Shown here piece after piece: positions 52,147-60,484 of a DNA stretch of 64,000 nt. Within the stretch, counting starts at the first letter, position 1. Every line of letters starts with the position of its first letter. Both the position numbers and the translations under genes were made by a program. The stretch is from 4572-13 sp964594065 (lineage in GTDB: Bacteria > Planctomycetota > Phycisphaerae > Sedimentisphaerales > Anaerohalosphaeraceae), in contig CAZQKX010000012.1 in NCBI GenBank assembly GCA_964594065.1, positions 1 to 64,000 of the forward strand, read 5' to 3'. The notes below the pieces were generated by a model. It did no database searches. It had not been told where the DNA came from and saw nothing but the letters and a program-made list of their open reading frames with translations.

Positions 52147-53820
52147 ATGGCATATACGGTTATTGCAAGGCGGTATCGCTCACAGACATTCGACGACGTT
52201 GTCGGACAGGATGCGGTTGCGAAAACACTGAAAAACGCCATCGAGATGGGGCGGGTGGCGCATGCGTATCTGTTTTGCGGGACCCGGGGAGTCGGCAAGA
52301 CGACGATGGCACGTATTCTGGCCAAATCCCTGAACTGTCTGGAAGCGGATGGCCCGACCGTGACGCCATGCCTGAAATGTGACAGTTGCGTCTCGGTCAA
52401 CCAAGGCGAAGACATTGATGTGATCGAGATTGATGGCGCCAGCAATACCGGCGTGGACAATATTCGCCAGCTTCGAGAGAATGCCATTTATCGTCCCGCA
52501 CGGGCGCGGTTTAAAATTTATATCATCGATGAAGTCCACATGCTTAGTACCGGAGCGTTTAACGCGCTGCTGAAAATTCTTGAAGAACCGCCGGAGCATG
52601 TGAAATTTATTTTCGCGACAACCGAACCCAACAAAGTACTGGCTACGATCCAGTCACGGTGTCAGCGGTTTGATTTTCAAAATATTAGCACCGATATCAT
52701 CGGACAGCAGCTTGAGATGATCTTGAAGGAAGAAAAGATCAAGTATGATAAGGATCTGATTGTCTATCTTTCCCGGCTGGCCAATGGTTCCATGCGGGAT
52801 GCATTGAGTTTGCTCGATCAGCTTATCAGCGCTGCCCGGCAACCCTTAACGGCTGAGCAGTTAAATGAATTGGTGGGCATTCCTGATAAGCAGAAAGTGC
52901 TGAACGTGCTGACGGCGATCGCTGAAAGTGACGCCGCTAAAGTACTCACAGCAACCGAAGAGTTGATTGACAGCGGGCAAAGCACTGGACAGATATGTGA
53001 TCTGCTGATCGAAAATATGCGGGACCTGATGGTGTATTCCTGTGCGGGTCCCGATTCCAAAGTATTGGTCCTGACGACGGAAGAAAAAAAGCAGCTTGCG
53101 GAAATGTCACAGGCTTTTGATGTGCCCGGATTGATCTATAATATCACGGCAATGGAGAAACTTCGATGGACATTGCGCAGCAGTGATACCAGCCGGGCAT
53201 TGCTGGAGGCGCTGTTGCTGCGTCTGGCATTGAGCGAGCACTTTATGAGTTTGGCTCAATTAAACCGCCGGGGCGTTGGCTCTCAAACAAATCCCTCCCC
53301 CTTAAAAAAAAAGTCGGTAGCCGCTGATCGGGTCCAATCACCATTATCGGTATCTTCTTCCAGTAGCCTTTCAGTCGAGGCTACGATTGAATCGATCCGT
53401 GCCTCATGGCCGGCACTGACCAGAGCTTTCTCAGAAAAAGACATGTCGCTGGCAATGTTTATTCAACAGGGCCGGCCGGTTCGTTTTCAAAATGCCGTTC
53501 TTGAGGTTCAGTTTGACAAAGCCGGTCAGGGACAATTAGCCAAGAAGATGTGCGAACGAAAAGCCGGCGATCTTGAGGCTTTTTTCTCACAGGCACTGGC
53601 GATGACCGTGAAACTTCGTTTTGTAGAAGGCGAGACTGTTGAGACAATTCAAAAAAAATCGTTTGTTTCAGAAGATTCCACGCGACAGGAGCGGAGTAAA
53701 GTACTGAATGATCCGGCTGTGCAAATGGTTTTAAAGGGGCTGGAAGCAACGCCGGTGGAAATTCAAAAAGTCGAGATCGAAGAACCGCAGGACAGCCAAG
53801 AAGAAATGGTAAACGAATAA
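52147..53820 (+). CDS. dnaX: DNA polymerase III subunits gamma/tau
   Basis: A 557-residue clamp-loader ATPase. ARRYRSQTFDDVVGQDAV is the N-terminal box; GTRGVGKTTMARILAKSLNC is Walker A; the zinc knuckle has CLKCDSC; IDEVHMLSTGAFNALLKILE is Walker B; IFATTEPNKVLATIQSRCQR is sensor 1 with the arginine finger region. Domains I-III end near residue 375. An A9 run follows at codons 386-389 and probably yields a shorter gamma form by slippage. The tau-specific tail is 170 residues. Its stop overlaps the recR start by one base. No strong ribosome site before the ATG. Confidence 0.96.
   Translation: MAYTVIARRYRSQTFDDVVGQDAVAKTLKNAIEMGRVAHAYLFCGTRGVGKTTMARILAKSLNCLEADGPTVTPCLKCDSCVSVNQGEDIDVIEIDGASNTGVDNIRQLRENAIYRPARARFKIYIIDEVHMLSTGAFNALLKILEEPPEHVKFIFATTEPNKVLATIQSRCQRFDFQNISTDIIGQQLEMILKEEKIKYDKDLIVYLSRLANGSMRDALSLLDQLISAARQPLTAEQLNELVGIPDKQKVLNVLTAIAESDAAKVLTATEELIDSGQSTGQICDLLIENMRDLMVYSCAGPDSKVLVLTTEEKKQLAEMSQAFDVPGLIYNITAMEKLRWTLRSSDTSRALLEALLLRLALSEHFMSLAQLNRRGVGSQTNPSPLKKKSVAADRVQSPLSVSSSSSLSVEATIESIRASWPALTRAFSEKDMSLAMFIQQGRPVRFQNAVLEVQFDKAGQGQLAKKMCERKAGDLEAFFSQALAMTVKLRFVEGETVETIQKKSFVSEDSTRQERSKVLNDPAVQMVLKGLEATPVEIQKVEIEEPQDSQEEMVNE
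53304..53312 (+). promoter_or_regulatory. A9 slippage site within dnaX (gamma/tau switch)
   Basis: Nine A right after the ATPase and oligomerisation domains. One extra A leads to V-G-S-R and a TGA at 53325-53327 (393-residue product); one missing A leads to S-R and a TAG at 53318-53320 (390 residues). Either slip gives a gamma-like protein. The same A9 device is known in Thermus thermophilus dnaX (transcriptional slippage). Confidence 0.65.
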
Positions 53821-54422
53821 TGAATCCTGCCTATACAAAAAGTTTAAATGAACTTGTGCAACAGTTTGGGAAACTTCCCGGCATCGGTCCAAAAACCGCT
53901 GAACGACTGGCGTTTTATGTGTTAAAGTCCGATGTGCCGGAAGCGATGGCACTGGCCAATGCTATCTCGGATGTCAAAAAGAATATTCATCAATGCAAAA
54001 TTTGTTTTAACCTGGCCGAATCCCAGGTTTGTTCCATTTGTTCAGATACGCGTCGTGACCATAGCGTTATTTGTGTGGTCGAACAGCCCAAAGATGTTAT
54101 TAGTCTTGAAAAAACCGGGCTGTGTAAATGGGTGTATCATGTTTTGAACGGCCATATTGCTCCCCTAGAGGGTATCGAGCCGGATGACCTGACGATCGAT
54201 GCACTGCTCAAGCGTGTTCGCGAAGATTCGGTCAAAGAAATTGTTATGGCAACCAACCCCAACCTTGAAGGCGATGGGACATCTCTTTATATTCACTCTT
54301 TGCTGCAACCTTTAAACATTAGTGTTACGCGATTGGCTCGTGGGCTTCCATCCGGCTCCAGTATCGAGTTTTCCAGCGGATCTATTCTGACGGATGCGAT
54401 TTTAAATCGCGCCGAATTTTGA
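53820..54422 (+). CDS. recR: recombination protein RecR
   Basis: A 200-residue zinc-binding repair protein that works with RecF/RecO to load RecA. FGKLPGIGPKTAERLAFYVL is the helix-hairpin-helix; CKICFNLAESQVCSICSDTR is the zinc finger; VVEQPKDVISLEKTG and the later ATNPNLEGDGTSLYIHSLL belong to the Toprim domain; and VTRLARGLPSGSSIEFSS ends it. Length is exactly typical. It overlaps the dnaX stop by one base (TAATG). Confidence 0.97.
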   Translation: MNPAYTKSLNELVQQFGKLPGIGPKTAERLAFYVLKSDVPEAMALANAISDVKKNIHQCKICFNLAESQVCSICSDTRRDHSVICVVEQPKDVISLEKTGLCKWVYHVLNGHIAPLEGIEPDDLTIDALLKRVREDSVKEIVMATNPNLEGDGTSLYIHSLLQPLNISVTRLARGLPSGSSIEFSSGSILTDAILNRAEF

Positions 54423-54467
54423 TTTCTTTGGAATTATGAAAAAACGGTATGATTTTTGCTATCGGTT

Positions 54468-54476
54468 TGCTATACT
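54468..54476 (+). promoter_or_regulatory. candidate extended -10 promoter of rpoN
   Basis: TGCTATACT matches the extended -10 pattern (TGn plus TATACT); no good -35 is seen, as expected for this class. Start would be near 54483, 37 nt before the ATG. Confidence 0.4.
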
Positions 54477-54519
54477 ATGTATAAGTAATGTTAAAGTTGA
54501 TTAATAAAGGACTTAGCGT

Positions 54520-56004
54520 ATGGCAATGAAACTTTCCATGGCCGGTCAAATGCGGATGGAGCAGAAAATGAAGCTTGCTCCGCGCATGATCCAGTCGATG
54601 GAGGTTTTGCAGCTTCCTTTGCTGGCGTTACAGGAAAAGATCGAAGCGGAGTTAAACAGCAACCCGGTTCTGGAAGTGGTTGAAGAGCAATCCGAAGGCA
54701 CCGAACCGCCCGAAAATGAACCGGCCGAGATATCTGAAGAGCGTGAACTGGTTGTCGACGAGGATTCCGACCATGTCGAGGATTTTCAGCGTCTGGAAAG
54801 TCTTGGCGATGATTTTGGTGAGTATATTAACGGTTCGGATTCCTTTAACTATCGATCGCAGCATCAACGTACCGGTGGGGATCCGGATAAAAAAATGGAA
54901 GCTCTTCAGAATACCGCTGCGCAAGGCCAGTCATTGAACGATTCGCTCAAAGAGCAATGGCGGTTGGTTGATGCCGATGAGAAGGTCAAGACGGCCGGTG
55001 AACTGATCATTGATTATCTGGACGAAAAAGGTTATCTGACGATTCATTTGGAACAGTTGCAGAATAAAGACAAGTATGACTTCGGCATTGAGCATCTTCA
55101 GCAAGCCCTTGAGTTGGTCCAGAAACTTGAACCCACCGGTGTCGGGGCACGGAATGTGCAGGAATGCCTCTTGATCCAGATGCAGCAGTCACCTGAAGAG
55201 ATGTTGTTTGAAATTCGTCTGGTGCGCGAACACTGGGACGACCTTCTTGAAAATCACCTTCCGCAGATCGCCAAAAAAATGGATTGCGACGTTGAACAGA
55301 TCAACCATGCGATCGAACGCATGAGTAAACTGGATACATCGCCGGGACTTTTGGTGGGACGTAATGAAAATCATCCCGTGACCGCTGACGTTATTGTTGA
55401 ATTGGATGACGATGACGGATATACGGTACGGCTAAAAGAAACACACCAGTTAAACCTTCGGGTCAACAGCTTTTATGAGAAGATGGTTCGTAATCGCGGT
55501 GTTGACGATCAGACGCGTCAGTTCCTGCAAAAAAATATTCACTCAGCACAGTGGTTTATGGATGCCATTCAGCAGCGCAAACAAACGCTGCTGAAAGTTG
55601 CTCGCGCCATCGTTCGTCATCAGAAGGACTTTTTCGCCAAAGGCAAACTGCATTTGCGTCCGTTGCCGATGGCAACAATAGCCGACGAAGTGGGGGTGCA
55701 TCTTGCGACGGTTTCACGTGCGGTATCAGGCAAATACGTACAATGTCCACAGGGCGTACTTCCCTTGCGCAGTTTCTTCAGCGGTGGCATGGAAGATGAC
55801 AGCGGCCAGGAACGCAGTTGGGATGCCATCAAGGCTGAATTGCAGAAGATCGTAGACAACGAAGACAAGTCCAAACCGCTTAGCGATGAGGCCCTGAGAA
55901 AAAAACTGGCCGATGCCGGGATCGGTGATATTGCCAGAAGAACCGTCGCCAAGTACCGCAAAATACTCAACATCCCAACTGCGCGATTTAGAAAACGTTA
56001 TTAA
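54520..56004 (+). CDS. rpoN: RNA polymerase sigma-54 factor
   Basis: A 494-residue factor for enhancer-dependent promoters. Region I is glutamine/leucine-rich (QKMKLAPRMIQSMEVLQLPL, LQEKIEAELNSNPVLE); region II is acidic (about 55-120); region III has the core-binding and HTH segments (QGQSLNDSLKEQWRL, PTGVGARNVQECLLIQMQQS, LPMATIADEVGVHLATVSRA). The C-terminal RpoN box is ARRTVAKYRKILNI. All parts present and full-length. AAAGGA precedes the ATG. No enhancer-binding activator is in the window. Confidence 0.96.
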   Translation: MAMKLSMAGQMRMEQKMKLAPRMIQSMEVLQLPLLALQEKIEAELNSNPVLEVVEEQSEGTEPPENEPAEISEERELVVDEDSDHVEDFQRLESLGDDFGEYINGSDSFNYRSQHQRTGGDPDKKMEALQNTAAQGQSLNDSLKEQWRLVDADEKVKTAGELIIDYLDEKGYLTIHLEQLQNKDKYDFGIEHLQQALELVQKLEPTGVGARNVQECLLIQMQQSPEEMLFEIRLVREHWDDLLENHLPQIAKKMDCDVEQINHAIERMSKLDTSPGLLVGRNENHPVTADVIVELDDDDGYTVRLKETHQLNLRVNSFYEKMVRNRGVDDQTRQFLQKNIHSAQWFMDAIQQRKQTLLKVARAIVRHQKDFFAKGKLHLRPLPMATIADEVGVHLATVSRAVSGKYVQCPQGVLPLRSFFSGGMEDDSGQERSWDAIKAELQKIVDNEDKSKPLSDEALRKKLADAGIGDIARRTVAKYRKILNIPTARFRKRY

Positions 56005-56028
56005 GTAAAGGCCATCAAGGGGGCATTT

Positions 56029-57273
56029 ATGAAGGTTGTGATCTCCAGTTTTGGGTCCTCAGGTGATTTCAATCCCTGTCTGGGGCTTGCCCGGGCGCTG
56101 CAGCAAAAGGGGATTGATGTCCTGTTTTTATCAAATCCTTACTATGAAAAGACAATTACTGACGCCGGCCTACATTTCTATCCTGCCGGGGAGTATTTTG
56201 ATGTCTTTCAGGAAGTCGCCGACAATCCTGATTACCTGCATCCTCGCAAAGGGCCGAAGGCGGTCTGGGATTTAGTCGTAAAAACAGTTCCTGTTATGTA
56301 TCATGCAATGAAGGAGCTACTTGAAAAAGAAAAGCCTGACATAGTTGCCTGCCACCTCCTGGAGTACGGGGGCATGATTGCGGCGATAGAGCAATCGATT
56401 CCTTACGTTACCTTAAGCCCGACGCCCGTGGGGTGGTTTAATGCACATCCGCCCCTGTATCTGAGTTACGCCGAACTGCCCGCCTGGATTCGGTATCTCC
56501 AGGTTAAAAGTATTCGATGTATGATGGTTTTAGGAATGAAACATTTTCTGAAATCTTACTGTCGCAAACACTCGATCCCGCAACCGTTTGGAAGCTTTTC
56601 GGATGTCTATCAAAAATCATGTTTAAATCTCGGGCTTTGGTCCGCATTGTTGAAAGAATACGCAAACGATGATCCTCCCCATTCAACGATTTGCGGATTC
56701 GTGCGTGATGAGCATGTCAGGGATTGGTCGGATGTTCCGGATCAAATTGTTCGATTGTTTGAAGGGCCAAAACCGCCGGTAGTCGTTGGCCTGGGTTCAA
56801 CCGCAAGCCTGCATGGTGATGAAATTTATCAGCGCACCGCCGAGGTCTGTTTCAGTCTCAACTGGCCGTGCCTGCTGATCGGTAACGACTTAACGAGATT
56901 TAGCGATTCTGAAAGAGGGATTATCTCAATCGATTTTGCTCCGTACGGCTGGGTATTTCCCCGCGCGGGACTGGTCATTCATCATGGCGGATTGAATACC
57001 ACTGCAGAAACCCTTCGAGCCGGTGTCCCAGGCTTAATCATCCCCCATGCGCATGACCAATTTGACAACGCGATTCGAGCACAGCACCTGGGCATTGCCA
57101 AAAGGCTGAAAGCCCGTCAGGTTGCCTCGCCGACCTTTACCTCAACGATCCAAAGTGTTCTGAATGACACACACATGCTCGATCAGGCCAAAGCACTCTC
57201 GGCCCGGCTTCTGGCAGAGCCTGATGGTGCTGATGTTGCCTCTGAGCAGATTATTCGATCGATGACCCAATAG
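56029..57273 (+). CDS. UGT/MGT-like (GT1-type) glycosyltransferase
   Basis: A 414-residue GT-B enzyme. MKVVISSFGSSGDFNPCLGL is the N-terminal acceptor-domain start typical of UGT-like enzymes (as in sterol or macrolide glucosyltransferases). The C-terminal nucleotide-sugar signature is APYGWVFPRAGLVIHHGGLN and TTAETLRAGVPGLIIPHAHD with the His and Asp/Gln positions of the family. No signal peptide. It starts 24 bp after rpoN and may be cotranscribed. Acceptor (lipid or small molecule) unknown. Confidence 0.9.
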   Translation: MKVVISSFGSSGDFNPCLGLARALQQKGIDVLFLSNPYYEKTITDAGLHFYPAGEYFDVFQEVADNPDYLHPRKGPKAVWDLVVKTVPVMYHAMKELLEKEKPDIVACHLLEYGGMIAAIEQSIPYVTLSPTPVGWFNAHPPLYLSYAELPAWIRYLQVKSIRCMMVLGMKHFLKSYCRKHSIPQPFGSFSDVYQKSCLNLGLWSALLKEYANDDPPHSTICGFVRDEHVRDWSDVPDQIVRLFEGPKPPVVVGLGSTASLHGDEIYQRTAEVCFSLNWPCLLIGNDLTRFSDSERGIISIDFAPYGWVFPRAGLVIHHGGLNTTAETLRAGVPGLIIPHAHDQFDNAIRAQHLGIAKRLKARQVASPTFTSTIQSVLNDTHMLDQAKALSARLLAEPDGADVASEQIIRSMTQ

Positions 57274-57334
57274 CCTGGAAATCTCTATATTTTGTGTATT
57301 AAAACGGATTCAAATCAAGGTTTTGATAAAAATC

Positions 57335-57362
57335 TTGCATTTTTATGACCCTCTCGTAAGAT
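57335..57362 (+). promoter_or_regulatory. candidate promoter of the thiamin operon
   Basis: TTGCAT (57335-57340), 16 bases and TAAGAT (57357-57362) are placed so that transcription would begin about ten bases before the TPP riboswitch. Confidence 0.45.
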
Positions 57363-57379
57363 ATCTCGTAGATGTTTCA

Positions 57380-57482
57380 AGTGTCAGGGGAGCGGCGGGC
57401 ATGGTGCTCATCGCTGAGAGTTTGCGACCGATAGCGAAAACCCTTGGAACCTGATCCGGTTAATGCCGGCGAAGGGAGGCAC
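57380..57482 (+). promoter_or_regulatory. TPP riboswitch (THI element)
   Basis: The aptamer hallmarks are all there: CAGGGGAGC, the CTGAGA sensor loop, ACCCTTGGAACCTGATC and GGTTAATGCCGGCGAAGGGA. It precedes the thiF-S-G-H operon. A terminator hairpin follows, so TPP binding should stop transcription before thiF. Confidence 0.95.
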
Positions 57483-57499
57483 AAGTTTTAAAATTTGTG

Positions 57500-57532
57500 C
57501 CCCTGTTCCTATTCCGACAGGGGTATTTTTTT
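57500..57532 (+). terminator. riboswitch-controlled terminator before thiF
   Basis: CCCCTGT / ACAGGGG stem with a 10-nt loop, then TATTTTTTT. It lies 18 bases after the aptamer and 15 bases before the thiF ATG. A smaller AT-rich hairpin (CACAA...TTGTG, 57480-57499) between them may be part of the switching region. Confidence 0.85.
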
Positions 57533-57546
57533 GTAGAGGTATAGCT

Positions 57547-58158
57547 ATGACACCGCATACGTTTTTAGAATTAAAAAACGCAGTTGTCGGGATCGCCGGA
57601 CTTGGCGGTCTGGGGTCCAACGTGGCTGTTGCGCTGACACGGCTGAAGGTTGGCAAGTTGATCATTGTTGATTATGATGTGATCGAGGAAAGCAATCTGA
57701 ACCGTCAAAATTACTTTGCCGACCAGATCGGTCAGCATAAAGTTGATGCATCGCTGGAAAATCTGCATCGGATTAACCCGGAAGCCGACTTGGAAGGGCA
57801 CAGGGTCCATCTGACCCCGGAGAAGATTCTGAAGATATTTAAAGACTGTCATGTAATCGCCGAGTGTTTTGACAGGGCTGACCAAAAACAGATGATCGTC
57901 GAGACAGTACTTTCGAAAATGGATGATATACCGATTGTGTCCGTCAGCGGGCTGGCAGGTTTCGGCCGCAGCAACGAAATTGTGACACGGCGCATTTCTG
58001 ATCGTCTGATCCTGGTAGGCGATACCGTTTCGGGCATTGGTCCCGGCGTGCCGCTGACGGCTCCGCGAGTGGGCATTGCCGCCTATCACCAGGCTAATGC
58101 CATCACGGAAGTTTTGTTGAATGAGCTGCATACGAAATTGGCAGGGAAAACGTCATGA
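57547..58158 (+). CDS. thiF: sulfur carrier protein ThiS adenylyltransferase
   Basis: A 203-residue E1-like enzyme that adenylates the ThiS C-terminus. The ATG at 57547 lies after the riboswitch terminator with AGAGGT upstream; a longer open frame reads through the riboswitch and is not real. VVGIAGLGGLGSNVAVALTR binds ATP; VDYDVIEESNLNRQNYFADQ is the E1 Asp/Arg segment. The short form without extra domains and lacking the CxxC zinc pairs is typical of anaerobe ThiF. It overlaps thiS (ATGA). Confidence 0.93.
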   Translation: MTPHTFLELKNAVVGIAGLGGLGSNVAVALTRLKVGKLIIVDYDVIEESNLNRQNYFADQIGQHKVDASLENLHRINPEADLEGHRVHLTPEKILKIFKDCHVIAECFDRADQKQMIVETVLSKMDDIPIVSVSGLAGFGRSNEIVTRRISDRLILVGDTVSGIGPGVPLTAPRVGIAAYHQANAITEVLLNELHTKLAGKTS

Positions 58159-58367
58159 GTGCAGAGTTGAAGATAAACGGACAGGAAAAAAGCTTCGATC
58201 AGGGCTTGCCGGCGACACTGGGCAAACTGCTCGATAAAATGAAGATCGAGGCGGCGACCGTCGTCGCTGAGATCGATGGGCAGATCATCGAACGCACATC
58301 TTATGCGCAGACCGAACTAAAAGAAGGCCAGTCCATCGAATTGATACGGTTTGTCGGCGGAGGCTAA
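58155..58367 (+). CDS. thiS: sulfur carrier protein ThiS
   Basis: A 70-residue ubiquitin-like sulfur carrier for thiazole synthesis. The C-terminus LIRFVGGG ends in the diglycine that is thiocarboxylated. The start overlaps the thiF stop. MSAELKINGQEKSF and EIDGQIIERTSY are the usual beta-grasp strands. Confidence 0.93.
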   Translation: MSAELKINGQEKSFDQGLPATLGKLLDKMKIEAATVVAEIDGQIIERTSYAQTELKEGQSIELIRFVGGG

Positions 58368-58385
58368 TTCAACAAAAATACTATT

Positions 58386-59165
58386 ATGGGTGACATGGAA
58401 CATTTAAAAATTGCGGATAAGGAATTCAACTCCCGGCTGTTTGTCGGCACCGGCAAATTTGCGTCCAATGAGATCATGGCACGTGCCATCGAAGCATCGG
58501 GAACCCAAATGGTTACGGTCGCCCTGCGCAGGGTCGATATCGACAACGAAAACGATAACATGCTCGCCGCGATCGATCGGCAAAAATATCAACTGCTTCC
58601 CAACACCTCCGGCGCCCGGAATGCTGAAGAAGCCGTACGCCTGTCCCGGCTGGCACGCGCTGCCAGCGGGATCAACTGGGTCAAACTGGAAGTAACGCCC
58701 GACCCATATTACCTGCTGCCGGATGGCGCCGAAACGCTGAAAGCTGCTGAAAGTCTGGTCAAAGACGGTTTTGTTGTACTGCCTTATATCAATGCCGATC
58801 CGATTCTCGCCAAAAAGCTTCAGGACCTCGGATGCGCTACCGTCATGCCTCTGGCTAGTCCCATCGGTTCCAATCGCGGCTTCAACACCAAAGCCGCTAT
58901 CGAGATCATTATCGAGCAGGCTACCGTGCCGGTGGTCGTCGATGCAGGACTGGGCGCTCCCTCACACGCCGCCGAAGCGATGGAAATGGGCGCCGACGCC
59001 GTACTGGTCAATACCGCCATCGCCACCGCGCCCGATCCGGTCGAAATGGCCCGGGCTTTTAAAATGGCTACCGAAGCAGGGCGGCTCGCCTATGAAACCG
59101 GTCTGGCTCCTGAACACAAAACCGCCAGCGCCTCCAGCCCCCTGACCGGCTTTCTGAGGGACTAA
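58386..59165 (+). CDS. thiG: thiazole synthase
   Basis: A 259-residue TIM-barrel enzyme that builds the thiazole from 1-deoxyxylulose-5-phosphate, dehydroglycine and ThiS thiocarboxylate. SRLFVGTGKFASNEIMARAI opens it; NWVKLEVTPDPYYLLPD holds the Schiff-base lysine; MPLASPIGSNRGFNTKAAIE and VVDAGLGAPSHAAEAMEMGA bind phosphate. ATG 58386 is used; ATG 58395 is a possible alternative. The end is two bases from thiH. Confidence 0.96.
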   Translation: MGDMEHLKIADKEFNSRLFVGTGKFASNEIMARAIEASGTQMVTVALRRVDIDNENDNMLAAIDRQKYQLLPNTSGARNAEEAVRLSRLARAASGINWVKLEVTPDPYYLLPDGAETLKAAESLVKDGFVVLPYINADPILAKKLQDLGCATVMPLASPIGSNRGFNTKAAIEIIIEQATVPVVVDAGLGAPSHAAEAMEMGADAVLVNTAIATAPDPVEMARAFKMATEAGRLAYETGLAPEHKTASASSPLTGFLRD

Positions 59166-59166
59166 A

Positions 59167-60300
59167 ATGGAAACCATCCATTCAATTTTAAAACAAAAAA
59201 CTCTTGACGATCATGCGTTATGGAACCTGCGTTCTGAGTTGGTGACGGATGCCGATGTCCGGCAGGAGCTTTCGCTGACGCCGGGTCATTATAATCTTAA
59301 GCGGTTGACAAGACTCGTTTCTCCCGCCGCGGAAAAATACCTCGAACAAATGGCTCAGCGGGCCCGCCGACTCACCATCCAACGATTCGGCCGAACGATC
59401 CAGCTTTATGCACCGCTGTATGTGTCCAATGTGTGCATCAATACCTGCAGTTACTGCGGCTACAATCAATCCACCGACATCCCCCGTACACAACTGACAA
59501 TTGACCAGGCTCTGGCCGATGCGGAAGTGATTGCTTCAGAGGGCTTTCGCCATATCCTGCTGGTGAGCGGCGAAGACAAGCAATTTGTAACGATCGACTA
59601 TCTCAGTGAATTGGCCAAACGGCTGCAGTCGAACTTTTCCTCGATCTCGATAGAGATTCACCCGCTCAGCCGCGACCAATACGCACAGCTTTTTAAAGCC
59701 GGCATAGAAGGTGTTGCACTGTATCAGGAAACGTATGACCGCGGTGCCTATTCACATTACCACTTTGCCGGACCCAAAAAAGACTATGACAATCGACTGG
59801 CCACGCCCGGACGTTTTGCCGATGCAGACATGCGCAACCTGGGGCTTGGATTCCTGCTGGGACTGGCCGACTGGCGCATCGAAACATTGGCGCTGGCTGA
59901 ACATGCTGCCTACCTGATGAAGCATTACTGGCGTGCCAAAATTGACTTTTCCTTCCCGCGGATCTGCCCGGCGACCAATGTACAGGCCCAATGGCCGCAC
60001 CTGGTGTCGGATAAAAACATGGTCCAGATGATGCTGGCACTGAGGCTGTGTTTTGCCGATGCGGGCATTGTCCTGTCCACCCGTGAAAACGCCGAATTCC
60101 GCGACCACATGATGGGCATCTGTGTTACCCGTGTCAGTGCCGGTTCCAAAACCAACCCCGGCGGATACAGCAGCGAAAAAGACGCCGCCGAACAGTTCAC
60201 CATCGACGATGACCGAACTCCCGACCAGATCGCCGCCGTCATCGAATCAAACGGCTACGAGCCCGTCTGGAAAGACTGGGACGCCGCCTTTTCAAAATAG
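59167..60300 (+). CDS. thiH: 2-iminoacetate synthase (tyrosine lyase)
   Basis: A 377-residue radical SAM enzyme giving dehydroglycine from tyrosine. CINTCSYCGYN (C-x3-C-x2-C) binds the cluster; HILLVSGEDKQFVTIDYL and LYQETYDRGAYSHYHFAGPK are typical ThiH text. The use of ThiH instead of ThiO fits an anaerobe. The last 27 codons have a diverged copy at 61601-61681 beyond the next gene. Later operon genes (thiC, thiE) are not in the window. Confidence 0.95.
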   Translation: METIHSILKQKTLDDHALWNLRSELVTDADVRQELSLTPGHYNLKRLTRLVSPAAEKYLEQMAQRARRLTIQRFGRTIQLYAPLYVSNVCINTCSYCGYNQSTDIPRTQLTIDQALADAEVIASEGFRHILLVSGEDKQFVTIDYLSELAKRLQSNFSSISIEIHPLSRDQYAQLFKAGIEGVALYQETYDRGAYSHYHFAGPKKDYDNRLATPGRFADADMRNLGLGFLLGLADWRIETLALAEHAAYLMKHYWRAKIDFSFPRICPATNVQAQWPHLVSDKNMVQMMLALRLCFADAGIVLSTRENAEFRDHMMGICVTRVSAGSKTNPGGYSSEKDAAEQFTIDDDRTPDQIAAVIESNGYEPVWKDWDAAFSK

Positions 60301-60484
60301 ACTTTTTCACACTTATGTGAGAAACTACAGCCGAACTGAATATTTTTTTATCCTGCAATGTATTTTTAGGTAAATTACCGATGTTTATTGAACAAAAACA
60401 TGTTTGTAACCGTTTAATAAATGTCAGTTAGGGTATTTCAAATAATACCATTGACATGTGTGGCTGTATAGGAAGGATTCAATA

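Noticed and set aside
51993..52487. 164-residue minus-strand open frame
   Set aside because: It overlaps the SRP RNA and the 5' part of dnaX; it is a shadow frame.
60301..60340. TTTCACAC/GTGAGAAA hairpin after thiH as a terminator
   Set aside because: It has an internal mismatch and no T-run.
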